The notes: a model not told the origin generated them from the letters alone. 64,000 nucleotides of DNA from Verrucomicrobiota bacterium (GCA_016222805.1 JACRQG010000030.1:67101-131100); one strand, 5' to 3'. Shown: positions 1-9,141, counted from the first letter of the stretch. Numbers and translations: made by a program.

Positions 1-617
1 CACCCTCGGGCAGGACGATCAGGCCTTCGATCCGGCAGCTGCTGCCGCGCATGCGGCCGACTTTGCCGTCGGCGGTCCGCTCCACGCGCCGGTTGGAGGC
101 GACCTCCTTCACGATCGCCTCGCCATAGCCGTAATGCGTGACGGATCGAGCCTGGGGGAGGGCGGACCGGATCGCCTCCGCCGCGCGCTGGATCACGACG
201 CGGTGAAACGTGCCGTCGAAGCGCGAGTAGCCCTTGACCCCGAGTTCCTGGATGATCTTCTCCGCGGTGAAGTCGCAGCCCGGGGCGTCGTGCTGGTGCA
301 GCGTGTGCACCGCGACGCGGTCCGGCGTGGTGCCGGCGGCCTCCGCCAGGGCGGCGCGGAAGGCGTCGTGCGCTTCGTTGGCGATGCCGATCCAGTCGAC
401 GGCGCACAGCACGAGCGGACGCCCGGCGCCGAGCAGGACGATGCCGCGACAGCGGAGCGTGAGCTCATCGATGCGCTTCACCGGATCGTAGGCCATGGCG
501 GATCCCAGTGCCGGCGTGGCGTCCACGTCGAAGGTGGCGAGGGTGATGCCGGCCGGGGCGGCGACACCGGACTGGAGGAAGCAGGTGAGCGCGAAGAGCA
601 GGAAGAGGCGTCGCATG
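1..617 (-). CDS. Secreted neutral/alkaline ceramidase-like protein, partial (C-terminus beyond left edge)
   Basis: The reading frame is open from an ATG at 617 to the window edge, giving about 205 residues of N-terminal part. It starts with a short Sec signal peptide (MRRLFLLFALTCFLQSGVAA). The middle carries the segment HTLHQHDAPGCDF, preceded by a VLCAVDWIGI strand. I recognise this as resembling the N-terminal domain of neutral/alkaline non-lysosomal ceramidase-like proteins, which are abundant and mostly uncharacterised in Planctomycetes and Verrucomicrobia. The real substrate is unknown, and in a polysaccharide locus it may not be ceramide. It lies 168 bases downstream of a sulfatase on the same strand and may be the distal gene of that run. 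Confidence 0.6.
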
Positions 618-785
618 GCGATGGATCGGGGTTGAAGGAGGTTGGGCCGTGGCCCGACGCAGGAGAAGCCCAGAGTTCCAGGGTGGCGATCGAATCGCGG
701 CGTCCCGACGGCGGGAGCGCGCGGGCTCACGTCTGTCCACGCTTTCTCGTCGTTCAAGCGCGGCCGCAGAACGAGTGACCTCACC

Positions 786-2189
786 TCAGCCGTTGTCCGG
801 TCCCTTGCGGCGGGCAGGGCGGGAGGGATCGTAGGTGGGATTGACCGAGGGCATCTGGGCTCCGGTCCTGGCCCGGAAGGTGGCAAGCTTCTCGAGCAGC
901 GCGCGAACGCGCGCCGGGTCGGAGGCGGCGAGGTTCTGCGTCTCCGCGGGGTCGGTGCGCAGATTGAAGAGCTCCGGAGCCCGCCCGGTACCCGCGAGGG
1001 AATGCTCGTAATACTCGACGAGCTTCCAGTCCCCGGCCCGCACCGCCCCCGCGGGACCGCCGTCGCCGGCGCTGTGGTAGTGGGGATAATGCCAGAAGAC
1101 GGCGTCGCGAGCCGGCTCCGGTCCACCGCGCAGATGCGCCGCCAGGCTGATGCCGTCGACGGTCAGCGAAGGGCCGGCAGGCCGGCCGCTGAGTTCGAGG
1201 AGCGTGGGAAAGAAGTCGACAGTGGAAACTGGCGCCGCGCTCAGGCGCCCCGGCGCGATCACTCCCGGCCAGCGCATCAGGAGGGGCACCCGGATGCCGC
1301 CCTCGTGGAGCTGGGCCTTGCCACCCCGCCACGGGCTCTGGGAGGCGTCGCCGAGGAGGCCGCCGTTGTCACCCGTGAAGATCACGAGGGTGTTTTCCCG
1401 CAGGCCGAGTTCGTCGAGGCGCGCCAGGACCCGGCCGATTGAGAGGTCGAGCACTTCCATCATGGCGGCAATGACCGGGTTGTTGCCGGGGCGATCGGAG
1501 CCGGCGCGGGCACGGTGTTTCTCGACCAGGGTGCGAGGCGCCATGATGGGGGAGTGGATGGAATTGTGCGCCAGGTAGAGGAAGAACGGGCGCTGGCGGT
1601 GCCGGCCAAGGAAGTCGAGGGCCCGAGTGGTAATGGCCTCAACCCCGTGGGCGTCTTTCTCCGGATCGTCGGACTTGGCGGGCTTGTGGGTGATGAAGGT
1701 CTCCGCGAAGCCCTGGCGATCGGGCCCCTCGGGAATACTTTCGTCGCCGCGATAGGCGCGGGCGAGATGCCATTTGCCAAACAAAGCCGTGGCGTAGCCG
1801 CGGTCGGCCAGTTCCTCGGCGAGCGTGCGGGCGGACAGCGGCAGGTACTTCTGCCACTGCGGCTCCTGCAGGCGCGCATTGGGGAAGGCGCCGCCCGGGA
1901 TAAAGTCGGTGATGCGGGTTCGCGCCGGATACTGACCCGTCATAAAGGCGGCGCGGGTGGGAGAGCAGACCGGGCAGGCGGAGTAGGCGTCGGAGAAGCG
2001 AATCCCCTCGCGGCCGAGACGGTCGAGATTGGGAGTCTGGTAATAGGAGTTGCCGTAGATGCCGACGGGCGGGGTGCCGAGGTCGTCGCCAAGGATGAAG
2101 ATGAAGTTCGGGGGTGGCGCGGCGACCAGCGACAGGGAGAGCGAGACCAGGGCGAGGGCCAGGGAGGTCAGGGCGAGACGGGGTGACAT
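786..2189 (-). CDS. Secreted sulfatase (arylsulfatase family)
   Basis: A 467-residue type I sulfatase. The frame extends further upstream, but the ATG at 2189 gives a clean signal peptide (MSPRLALTSLALALVSLSLS), so that start was chosen. The metal-binding GDDLG motif lies near residue 35. The formylglycine site is C-S-P-T-R with Cys75, so it is a Cys-type enzyme needing a maturase. Later motifs GKWHLA and TGDNGG are also typical. It should remove sulfate esters from a polysaccharide in the periplasm or outside. It is separated by 601 bases of repeat-rich DNA from the oxidoreductase upstream, so it may have its own promoter. Confidence 0.93.
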   Translation of the reverse strand: MSPRLALTSLALALVSLSLSLVAAPPPNFIFILGDDLGTPPVGIYGNSYYQTPNLDRLGREGIRFSDAYSACPVCSPTRAAFMTGQYPARTRITDFIPGGAFPNARLQEPQWQKYLPLSARTLAEELADRGYATALFGKWHLARAYRGDESIPEGPDRQGFAETFITHKPAKSDDPEKDAHGVEAITTRALDFLGRHRQRPFFLYLAHNSIHSPIMAPRTLVEKHRARAGSDRPGNNPVIAAMMEVLDLSIGRVLARLDELGLRENTLVIFTGDNGGLLGDASQSPWRGGKAQLHEGGIRVPLLMRWPGVIAPGRLSAAPVSTVDFFPTLLELSGRPAGPSLTVDGISLAAHLRGGPEPARDAVFWHYPHYHSAGDGGPAGAVRAGDWKLVEYYEHSLAGTGRAPELFNLRTDPAETQNLAASDPARVRALLEKLATFRARTGAQMPSVNPTYDPSRPARRKGPDNG

Positions 2190-2262
2190 GGGGAAGGGGG
2201 AAACGAGGCGGGAAGGTTGGCCGCGCGGAAGAACGTCAATGCAGGATGACGCAAGTGTGCGG

Positions 2263-2289
2263 GTGTAGGCGGGGCGACCCCGCCCACGC
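2263..2289. repeat. GC-rich palindromic repeat, copy 1
   Basis: The sequence GTGTAGGCGGGGCGA is followed directly by CCCCGCCCACGC, forming a near-perfect hairpin. It belongs to a family seen nine times in intergenic DNA of this window (ends GTAGGCG / CGCCTAC). Confidence 0.7.
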
Positions 2290-2293
2290 ATTT

Positions 2294-2324
2294 GAACCAC
2301 GAATAAACACGAATCGACACGGAT
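2294..2324 (-). repeat. CCATCCGTGGTT-type dispersed repeat, copy 1
   Basis: Read on the minus strand this is a variant of ATCCGTGT..ATTCGTG..TTCGTGGTTC. Related copies lie at 2391-2414, 2675-2698 and 2711-2739. All four fall in the single 601-base gap between a sulfatase and an oxidoreductase. Confidence 0.6.
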
Positions 2325-2390
2325 ACCAAGCCGATGAGAAGAGGGACTACCGCTTGCATGGAGTGAAGTCGGTCGTCCGCCTTGATCCGG

Positions 2391-2414
2391 GTTCATCGGT
2401 GTCCATCCGTGGTT
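2391..2414 (+). repeat. CCATCCGTGGTT-type dispersed repeat, copy 2
   Basis: GTTCATCGGTGTCCATCC is followed by GTGGTT, the same core as the copy at 2711-2739 with few mismatches. It is non-coding. Confidence 0.6.
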
Positions 2415-2522
2415 AACCGGCTTGGGTCAGGTGGCTGCTGTGGAATCCAGGATGCTTCACACCTGATTGGCACGCACGGCGACGGGGGGCAGAATCCGAG
2501 CTGGGTGTTCTTTCGCACCTGG

Positions 2523-2550
2523 GTGTGGGCGGGGCGACCACGCCCCGCAT
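2523..2550. repeat. GC-rich palindromic repeat, copy 2
   Basis: GTGTGGGCGGGGCGA is followed by CCACGCCCCGCAT, a hairpin of the same family as 2263-2289. It is about 25 bases from copy 3 in opposite orientation, so the two may form one composite element. Confidence 0.65.
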
Positions 2551-2572
2551 ATTCGGTTGCGGGCCCTGCTTC

Positions 2573-2600
2573 GCGCGGGGCGAGGTCGCCCCGCCTACAA
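2573..2600. repeat. GC-rich palindromic repeat, copy 3
   Basis: GCGCGGGGCGAGG is followed by TCGCCCCGCCTACAA. The CGCCTAC end is the inverse of the GTAGGCG end of copy 1. Confidence 0.65.
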
Positions 2601-2674
2601 GGAGGCCAAGACGGAGTGGAACGAAGGAGCCTTGTGTTGGTTCCGAGGCAGCGCCTCTGATGTCGCCAGCCAAG

Positions 2675-2698
2675 GATGAACGCGAGCGGACACGGATG
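2675..2698 (-). repeat. CCATCCGTGGTT-type dispersed repeat, copy 3 (diverged)
   Basis: On the minus strand the core CATCCGTGTCCGCTCGCG is recognisable as a diverged copy, placed just before copy 4 in inverse orientation. Confidence 0.4.
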
Positions 2699-2710
2699 GG
2701 ACGAATTAAA

Positions 2711-2739
2711 TCCGTGTTCATTCGTGTCCATCCGTGGTT
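2711..2739 (+). repeat. CCATCCGTGGTT-type dispersed repeat, copy 4
   Basis: TCCGTGTTCATTCGTGTCC is followed by ATCCGTGGTT. It is the best-formed copy in the window. The rest of the 2190-2790 gap shows no ORF with protein-like features. Confidence 0.65.
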
Positions 2740-2790
2740 CTCCGGTTTGAGAGATATGATCCAGTCCGTGACCTTTGAGATTTGAGCGGG

Positions 2791-4251
2791 CTAAACCGCG
2801 ACGAAGTTGTACGGCGCCCGATGGGAACCGCGGGCCAGCGCGCGGGCCCGGGCGAGAGTGGAAGCATCGGCACCGGAGACGGCGCGGATCGTCTCGCCGC
2901 TCGGATCGAGTTCCAGCCAGGGCCCGAGGACGAAACGCGCTTTGGCGGACTCCAGATCGTTGGCGACAAGGTGACGTTCGAATTGCTCCAGGGCCGCTGC
3001 GGCGCCCGGGTGGTTCCGCACGGCGTCCCGGCAGGCCGCGGCGGACTCCGGCCGGCCCAGCCGCCAGGAGAGGTTGCCGATGTGGCAGAGGACCGCCGAG
3101 TAGTGACCCTGCAGCACCGGGGCGTTGAGGTCTTCGGCGCGACGCGAACGGACCGCACGCAGGAAATTGAGCATGTGCCGACTCCCGCCTTCACCGGGGA
3201 ACTGCTTCAGCCGCTTGCCGTCGCGATCGTAGATCCAGCCACCGCCTTTCAAGCCGACGAAGGAGCCTCCTTCGCAATCGAGGGCGAAGCCCTCCCGGAT
3301 GCCGCGGAACTGGTCCATGGCCTTCTGGCCGGCTTTGGCGGGAAGATTGCGATTCTCGACGAGCATCGGCAGCCCGGGATAATCGAGCAGCGTGAGTTGC
3401 GTGTTGGGTGTCTCGCCGGCGTCGTCGACCCCGAAGCGGCCGCCGAGGCACAGCGCGCGGCGGGGCAAATCCGTAAGCCCGGCCATCATCCGGCAGGCAT
3501 CGATCGGGTGCACGCCACTGTTGCCGAGATCGCCGTCCCCGGTCGACCAGACCCAGTGCCAGTCGTAATGCAGCTTGGGCCGGGTGAGGGGTTCCGCGGC
3601 CGCCGGGCCACAGTAGAGGTCGTAGTCGAGCGTGGTGGGGCGGTGCGGCGCGGCGCGGCCGATGCCAGGGCGGTATTCGTACCAGGCCACATGGGCGAAT
3701 TTCGGTTTTCCGATGTGGCCCTCCTTGATCCACGCCGCCGCGGCGCGGATGCCCTCGTCGGAACGATACTGGGTCCCCGATTGCACGATGCGGCCGGTCT
3801 GACGGGTAATCGCAACCATCTGCGCCCCCTCCCACATTTGATGGGAGATGGGCTTTTCCACATAGACATCTTTGCCGGCCCGGCAGGCCCAGATGGTCAG
3901 CAGGGCATGCCAGTGGTTGGGGGTCGCGATGATGACGGCGTCGACATCCGGACGCTCCAGGATCCGGCGCGGATCCGTGGCGGTAAACGGCTGGAGGCCG
4001 GCCTCCCGGGCAACGGCCACCTGGGCCGACAGGCGCTCGGGGTCCACATCACAGAGGGCGGTGAGGCGTGCCTCGGGGAGACCGAGCACCTGCTTGACGT
4101 GACTCTTGCCCTTGCCGCCCAGGCCGATCACGGCGAGGCGGACGGCTTCGTTGGCGCTGCCCGCGGCGGCGGCGAGCGAGCGGCGGACGGAGGGAAAGGC
4201 GAGCGTCGCAGCGGCGCTCGTGGTGCGGAGGAAGGAGCGGCGGGTGGTCAT
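2791..4251 (-). CDS. Tat-exported Gfo/Idh/MocA family oxidoreductase
   Basis: A 486-residue NAD(P)-type sugar oxidoreductase. A twin-arginine signal (TTRRSFLRTTSAAATLAFP) opens the protein. The Rossmann motif G-L-G-G-K-G spans residues 43-48. The family's EKP motif is at 132-134, and a GVHPIDACRMM segment lies in the C-terminal substrate domain. Tat export means it would fold with its nucleotide in the cytoplasm and act in the periplasm, as known for glucose-fructose oxidoreductase. Substrate is unknown; by context it is a sugar or sugar acid released from the polysaccharide. It follows the FG-GAP protein gene after a 208-base purine-rich spacer. Confidence 0.92.
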   Translation of the reverse strand: MTTRRSFLRTTSAAATLAFPSVRRSLAAAAGSANEAVRLAVIGLGGKGKSHVKQVLGLPEARLTALCDVDPERLSAQVAVAREAGLQPFTATDPRRILERPDVDAVIIATPNHWHALLTIWACRAGKDVYVEKPISHQMWEGAQMVAITRQTGRIVQSGTQYRSDEGIRAAAAWIKEGHIGKPKFAHVAWYEYRPGIGRAAPHRPTTLDYDLYCGPAAAEPLTRPKLHYDWHWVWSTGDGDLGNSGVHPIDACRMMAGLTDLPRRALCLGGRFGVDDAGETPNTQLTLLDYPGLPMLVENRNLPAKAGQKAMDQFRGIREGFALDCEGGSFVGLKGGGWIYDRDGKRLKQFPGEGGSRHMLNFLRAVRSRRAEDLNAPVLQGHYSAVLCHIGNLSWRLGRPESAAACRDAVRNHPGAAAALEQFERHLVANDLESAKARFVLGPWLELDPSGETIRAVSGADASTLARARALARGSHRAPYNFVAV

Positions 4252-4254
4252 GAG

Positions 4255-4455
4255 AAGGGCGGAAGACGGAAAACTCGGAAAACGGGGAAGACGTGGGAGA
4301 GAGGAAGACGCGGAAGACGTGGAAGAGAGGGAGACGGAGAAAGGAGGAAGACTGGGGAAACGCGGAAGACGTGGGAAAGAGGAAGACGGGGGAGGACAGG
4401 AAAACCTTGGCAGAGGGGGAAACGGGAGAAAGCAGGGAGGCTGGAAAAACGGGGG
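4255..4455. repeat. Purine-rich low-complexity tract with GGAAGACG words
   Basis: About 200 bases almost free of pyrimidines on the plus strand, built from imperfect repeats such as GGAAGACGTGGGAGAGA and GGAAGACGCGGAAGACGT. The transcript of the downstream oxidoreductase gene (minus strand) would therefore carry a C/U-rich leader. A shorter tract of the same style lies at 13480-13560. Confidence 0.75.
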
Positions 4456-4459
4456 TGGG

Positions 4460-6526
4460 TCAGTTCCAGCCGGGGAGGGAGACGTTGGCTTGGTAGTTGG
4501 ATTGGTTGTACAGGGGGTTCCGTTTCGGGCGATAGAGCTTCCCGGACTTGGGGTTGTCGGCCTGGGTGTAGATCCACATCTCGTGGGCGTCCCATACGAC
4601 GATTTCGTCGCGGCAGTCGCCGGTGAGATCGAGCACGGTGTAGGTCATTTCGGGATGACCGTCGGCCGGGAAGCGCAGGACCCGTCGGCCCCAGCCATCG
4701 TAGACGCCCTCGTCGACATTCGGCGAAAGCACCCAGAACTCCTCGCTCCGCCCGGTCCAGTTCAGCGGCATCATCATGCTGCCGTGCTGGGACGGCTCGC
4801 AGTCGTGGTACACCTTCATCCGGGAGTCGAAGAAGTGCACGATGCCCTGATTGGCGTGAAAATTGATCGTCACGGTTTCGAGCCCGGGCAGGTCGTCGCG
4901 GAAGTTGGCGAGGGTCGGGCTTTGCACGTGGCCCAGGTGCAGGTGGCGGAGAATTTTGCCCTGCAGGTCGGTCCAGAAGACGCCCTCGTCGCTGGCGGCA
5001 TTGAAAAGGGTCGGGCGCGGATCGTCCGGATGCAGGCGGACGATGGCGACGGCATCCGCGTGGTCCTTGATCTGGTCGTCGAGCGACCAGAGCTTGCGAC
5101 CGTCGTGATCGAACAGGCTGTAACCGATCGCGAACTCATCCTTGCCGTCGCCGTCGATGTCGGCGGCGTAGCCGAAGTGGCCCGTGTTGCACGAGGCCGT
5201 CCAGAGCAACTCAAGGCGATCGTTGTAGGCCCAGAGCGTGCTGTAGCGGTCCTTGAGGATTAGGTCTCCAGGATAACCCTGGCCACGCAGGTCGAGGAAG
5301 TAGATTGAATCCCCGAGGATGCGCGGGAACTTGTTGTGCGGGTCGTTCTTCTTGGTCGGCTTGGGCGAGGCCGGCGTGGGGATCTTGCGTTTGACGGCGC
5401 CGGTGAGGCCGTCGGCGACCACGAGCTCCTGATCGCGACAGTAGATGACCTCGGCCTTGCCGTCGCGATCGAGGTCATGGACCTGGAATGCGACATCGCT
5501 GGTCAGGCGGTCGCGCCACAGGTCGGGCTCGCCGGACTGCCACAGCCGCTTGCCGTCGAGGGTGAGCGCGGTGAGGCAGCCGACCTCGGAGTTGCGGTCC
5601 TTGGGGCCGTGGTTCTTCACCTGGGCGATCACGATCTCGAGACGCCCGTCACCATCGAGGTCGCCGAAGCGCACGTTGCGCCCGGTGCCGAAGCCCTCGG
5701 TCGGGATCTTTTTCCAGACGACCATCTGCGGGTTGGCGGCCTGCAGGCGCGCCTCGGTGTCCTCGCGATCCCGGATGGCCACCTCGGTTCGGCGGCGGGC
5801 CTCCGGGCGCATCGTGACCCGTACGTCGAGAAAACGGGTGGGCACATCGGCGAGCAAACCGATGCGCCCCTGGAGAAAGGTCGCATCTTCGGCGGCGAGG
5901 GAGGCGCCGTTGGAGAGGCGGGCTTGGATCTTGGGCCCGGCGACTTCCACCGTGGCGGTGAGCTCCTCGCCAACCTGCCAGGTGCAGGCCTGCCGGGCGA
6001 GGGTGGTAACGGTGGATTTCCGGTAGCCGGTGCCATGGTTCAGCAGGAGCAGCTGGGCTTCGCTGCCGTTCACGCCAAAGAAGTAAAGGCAGCGGTCATT
6101 GCGGTAGCGAAAGATCACACCGCTCCCGTTGTCGCGGGATTCAGGCGCGAAGCGTACCGTCAGTGTATAGTCACCCCAAAGGGGATCACCGGCGATGAGC
6201 ATCGGGTGAGTGTAGGACGACTCCTCCTTGGTCGACGTGCTGGCCTGGTAGACGAACTTGCGGCCGAATCCGCCCTCGCGCAGGACGCGCCAGGCGCGTT
6301 GGGAGGCCTCGCTGCGGAAGCAGGAGATCTCCCAGTTCCCCTGGCGACCGGTCTTGGGGACGTAGTGGTATTCGGCTTCGGCGCCGACGACTCCAGCGGA
6401 GAGCATCTCCACCTTGAGGGCGGAGAAGTCGTCGTGAAAGACGGTCTCCGGTGCGGATGCGGATTTCAGGAGCGGCGTCGACGCCGCCAGCAAGACCAAG
6501 CAGGGGAAGAGGGGAGGCGGAGTCAT
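4460..6526 (-). CDS. Secreted FG-GAP/VCBS-type beta-propeller protein with N-terminal lectin-like domain
   Basis: A 688-residue protein with a signal peptide ending near residue 24. Residues about 30-250 look like a concanavalin/DUF1080-type beta-sandwich (FHDDFS at the start, then WGDYTLTVRF and GVIFRYRND). From about 280 to the end there are at least four calcium-binding-like propeller loops: DLDGDGRLE, DLDRDGKAE, DIDGDGKDE and DLTGDCRDE. The C-terminus (WDAHEMWIYTQ followed by YRPKRNPLYNQ) recalls the end of PL11 rhamnogalacturonan lyases, so a lyase role is possible but not shown. Its position between a sulfatase and an oxidoreductase supports a polysaccharide-related role. Confidence 0.75.
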   Translation of the reverse strand: MTPPPLFPCLVLLAASTPLLKSASAPETVFHDDFSALKVEMLSAGVVGAEAEYHYVPKTGRQGNWEISCFRSEASQRAWRVLREGGFGRKFVYQASTSTKEESSYTHPMLIAGDPLWGDYTLTVRFAPESRDNGSGVIFRYRNDRCLYFFGVNGSEAQLLLLNHGTGYRKSTVTTLARQACTWQVGEELTATVEVAGPKIQARLSNGASLAAEDATFLQGRIGLLADVPTRFLDVRVTMRPEARRRTEVAIRDREDTEARLQAANPQMVVWKKIPTEGFGTGRNVRFGDLDGDGRLEIVIAQVKNHGPKDRNSEVGCLTALTLDGKRLWQSGEPDLWRDRLTSDVAFQVHDLDRDGKAEVIYCRDQELVVADGLTGAVKRKIPTPASPKPTKKNDPHNKFPRILGDSIYFLDLRGQGYPGDLILKDRYSTLWAYNDRLELLWTASCNTGHFGYAADIDGDGKDEFAIGYSLFDHDGRKLWSLDDQIKDHADAVAIVRLHPDDPRPTLFNAASDEGVFWTDLQGKILRHLHLGHVQSPTLANFRDDLPGLETVTINFHANQGIVHFFDSRMKVYHDCEPSQHGSMMMPLNWTGRSEEFWVLSPNVDEGVYDGWGRRVLRFPADGHPEMTYTVLDLTGDCRDEIVVWDAHEMWIYTQADNPKSGKLYRPKRNPLYNQSNYQANVSLPGWN

Positions 6527-6607
6527 GGAGAGGAAGCGACTTCGGAGAGAGAAAATCCCAGGGAGCGAACCAGCTAGCCAGGGCGGGGGGCCGGGGAGCA
6601 GGGCGAG

Positions 6608-8050
6608 TTAGCGGCGTTCTTTCTTCTTCTTGGTCGGCGCGGCGGTCATGGGCCAATGCTCGCTCTCCGTGCGGGCGGAACGGAAAAGCTCCGTGGCCCG
6701 GGCAACAAAGGCCGGTTGCGCTGCCGCGAGATCGCGCGACTCGGCGGGATCGGCGCGAAGGTCGTAGACCTCGATGGAGGCATCGGGGCTGGTGCGCACG
6801 GCCTTGAGGGAGCCGACACGCACGGCCTGGCTGATCGTATTGGCATGGTGTTCCCAATAGAAGGTGCGTTCGCTGGCCGCCGGCTGGCCGAGGAGGGCGG
6901 GCACGACGCTGATGCCGTCGAGGTTCGGCGGCGCCGGAATGCTGGCGAGGGCGGCGGCGGTGGGCAGGAAATCCCAGCCGCCCCATGGGAAGTCGCTGCG
7001 CCGACCGGCCGGGACCCGTCCCGGCCAGCGAACGATCATCGGCGTGCGGACGCCGCCCTCGTACAGCGAGCCCTTGTGTCCGCGGAAGACACCGTGGCTG
7101 CCGAAAAAGTCGTAGAGGTTGGCCCGGCCCGGGGCTCCGTTGTCGGAGCAGAAAAAGACGATGGTCCGCTCGTCGAGGCTGAGCTCGCGAAGTTTGGCCA
7201 TGACGCGGCCGACCTCGCGGTCGAGGCGCGTGACCATGGCGGCAAAGGTGGCGCGCGGGGCTGCGGTGGCGTTCTTGCCTCCCTTCTCACCCGGCTTGGG
7301 CGCGGGCGGCTCCGGGAACTTGCCGAGGTACTCCGCGAGGGAATCGTCGGGCACCTCGAGGAGCGAATGCGGGATCGTGTAGGCGAGGTAGAGGAAGAAG
7401 GGCCCGGAGCGGCTGCGCTCGAGGAAGGCGAGGGCCTCCTCGGTCATCAGGTCGTTGGAGTATTGGCCGCGCCGGCCGCCCAGGTTGCCGGCGAGCGTGA
7501 TCTCCTCCTCGTTCCGCCAGATCTTCTCGGGGTAGTAGAATTCGGCGAGGTCGTTGTTGAGGTAGCCGAACCAGTGGTCGAAACCCTGGCGATTGGGGAT
7601 GCCCTCGTTGCCCGGTTCGCCGAGCCCCCACTTGCCGGCGATGGCGGTGGCATAGCCGGCGCTCTTCAGCACCTCGGCGACGGTGACGTCTTCCGCCTTA
7701 AGCGGCACGCGGGCTACTCCGGCGCGACCGTGGTTGCCACGGATGCGCGTGTGCCCGGTGTGCTGCCCGGTCATGAGCACGCTGCGGGTCGGCGAGCAGA
7801 CCGACGCGCCCGCATAATATTGATCGAAGCAAGTTCCCTCGGACGCCATGCGATCCAGATGAGGCGTGCGAATCTTCCGCTGGCCGAAGGGGCCGATGTC
7901 GCCCCAGCCGAGGTCATCGGCCATGATGAAGACGATATTGGGAGGGGAGCCGGCCGGCGCGGCGGTGCTCGCAGCGCTCAGAGCCGGCGCAGCGAGGAGC
8001 GTGCAGAGGGAGAGGAGCAGGGAGGCAGAGAAGCGGAGACGGGGGCGCAT
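6608..8050 (-). CDS. Secreted sulfatase
   Basis: A 480-residue type I sulfatase. The frame is open further upstream, but the ATG at 8050 gives a normal signal peptide (RFSASLLLSLCTLLAAPALS). Metal-binding ADDLGWGD is near residue 44, and the formylglycine site is C-S-P-T-R with Cys85. GKWGLG and CSDNGAPGR follow the family pattern. The C-terminus ends in a run of lysines and arginines (TKKKKERR), as does that of some neighbours. It starts 87 bases after the DUF6807 gene and ends 81 bases before the FG-GAP gene, consistent with one transcription unit. Confidence 0.93.
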   Translation of the reverse strand: MRPRLRFSASLLLSLCTLLAAPALSAASTAAPAGSPPNIVFIMADDLGWGDIGPFGQRKIRTPHLDRMASEGTCFDQYYAGASVCSPTRSVLMTGQHTGHTRIRGNHGRAGVARVPLKAEDVTVAEVLKSAGYATAIAGKWGLGEPGNEGIPNRQGFDHWFGYLNNDLAEFYYPEKIWRNEEEITLAGNLGGRRGQYSNDLMTEEALAFLERSRSGPFFLYLAYTIPHSLLEVPDDSLAEYLGKFPEPPAPKPGEKGGKNATAAPRATFAAMVTRLDREVGRVMAKLRELSLDERTIVFFCSDNGAPGRANLYDFFGSHGVFRGHKGSLYEGGVRTPMIVRWPGRVPAGRRSDFPWGGWDFLPTAAALASIPAPPNLDGISVVPALLGQPAASERTFYWEHHANTISQAVRVGSLKAVRTSPDASIEVYDLRADPAESRDLAAAQPAFVARATELFRSARTESEHWPMTAAPTKKKKERR

Positions 8051-8137
8051 GGGAGCTGCTGGTTTGCGGGTGAGTGCGAGGACAATTAGGGCAGACAGAC
8101 GAAACGGTGGTCCGGCGCGAAACACCCGGGGATGTGA

Positions 8138-9118
8138 TTATGGCTGGGCGGCGTACGCGCGGAAAAGTTCCGCGACCCGGGCGGTCTTTTCGTTACCGCG
8201 GTGAAAGATGAGCCGGTAACGGAGTCGCAACTCGCCGCCGGCTGGGATGACCAGATCGCCGGCGTTGGGCTGGTCCTTCAGTTTCTCGAAATCGTGTTTT
8301 CCAAAGGGATTGGCGGAAAGCAGGCCGTAGTCGCGGGCGTGCCACCAGGTGGGATGGCGGGGATTTTGCGGGTGTTCGAGGAGCGCGATGCCGATGATGC
8401 GGCCGTCTGCGAGGGGGCCACTGTAGTCGACCCACGCGGCCCGCTTGCCCCAGGCCGGAACGCCCGATTCGCCGTTTGCGTTGACCAGGCGGCCCGTGCC
8501 CGGGCGCTTGTCCTTGCCCTTGCCGTGGGTGACGCGGATGGCCTCGTTCACGCGCACGGCCATGGTGCCCTCCTCGGTGTCGCCCAGCGTGACGGCGCCG
8601 TGCGTGGCCAACAGGCGGATGTCGTAGTCGAGGAACGTGCCGTCGGACGTCCGGGAGATGCGCAGCGTGGTTTCCTCGGTGAGCAGCGGCTGGCCCTCGG
8701 CGGCGAGCCAACGGTTGCGGACGCGCAGGATCCCGGTTGGGCCGTCCCGCGTTTCGAGGATGCGCTCCAACACGATGCGGCCCGTCTTCTTGTCGGGGAG
8801 TTCCCGCCAGAGGTCGTGGCCGTTGACCAAGCCGTGGGCGAACCAGACGCCGCGGTGCCAGTCGTGGTCCGGGACCTCGGCCGGGTTTTTCTTGAACGGG
8901 TAGTCCCGGGTGTAGGCTGTCCCGTCGGCATCGAGAATCGGGTACAGGCAGGGCTTGGGCCAGCCCTGGTGGAGGTAGTCGGAAAAATGCGTGCCGCCGA
9001 TCTCGATGCGGACGCGATCGGACTGGCGCGAGAACGCCACCGTGGCCGGGGCGGCGGCGCCGCAGGTCGTCACGGCCAGGGCGACGGTGAGAAGAGCGAG
9101 GCAGGGAATTCGGGGCAT
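8138..9118 (-). CDS. Secreted DUF6807 / PmoA-like family protein
   Basis: A 326-residue protein with a signal peptide (LALLTVALAVTTCGAAAPA). The segments YLHQGWPKPCLYPI, HDWHRGVWFAHG and DYSGPLADGRIIGIA mark it as the family often labelled methane oxygenase PmoA, now DUF6807. That label is historical and there is no sign of a methane monooxygenase. Histidines in HDWHRG and in HPTWWHARDYG could form an active or metal site. These proteins commonly accompany Gfo/Idh/MocA oxidoreductases in Planctomycetes and Verrucomicrobia, as here, where the oxidoreductase gene ends 23 bases upstream. The reaction is unknown. Confidence 0.8.
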   Translation of the reverse strand: MPRIPCLALLTVALAVTTCGAAAPATVAFSRQSDRVRIEIGGTHFSDYLHQGWPKPCLYPILDADGTAYTRDYPFKKNPAEVPDHDWHRGVWFAHGLVNGHDLWRELPDKKTGRIVLERILETRDGPTGILRVRNRWLAAEGQPLLTEETTLRISRTSDGTFLDYDIRLLATHGAVTLGDTEEGTMAVRVNEAIRVTHGKGKDKRPGTGRLVNANGESGVPAWGKRAAWVDYSGPLADGRIIGIALLEHPQNPRHPTWWHARDYGLLSANPFGKHDFEKLKDQPNAGDLVIPAGGELRLRYRLIFHRGNEKTARVAELFRAYAAQP

Positions 9119-9141
9119 GGCAGGAGAAAGGGAAGGTGGGT

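Noticed and set aside
8138-9118. Methane monooxygenase subunit (PmoA) as a literal function
   Set aside because: The name comes from automatic annotation of DUF6807; the protein is secreted, has no membrane helices and no pmoCAB neighbours.
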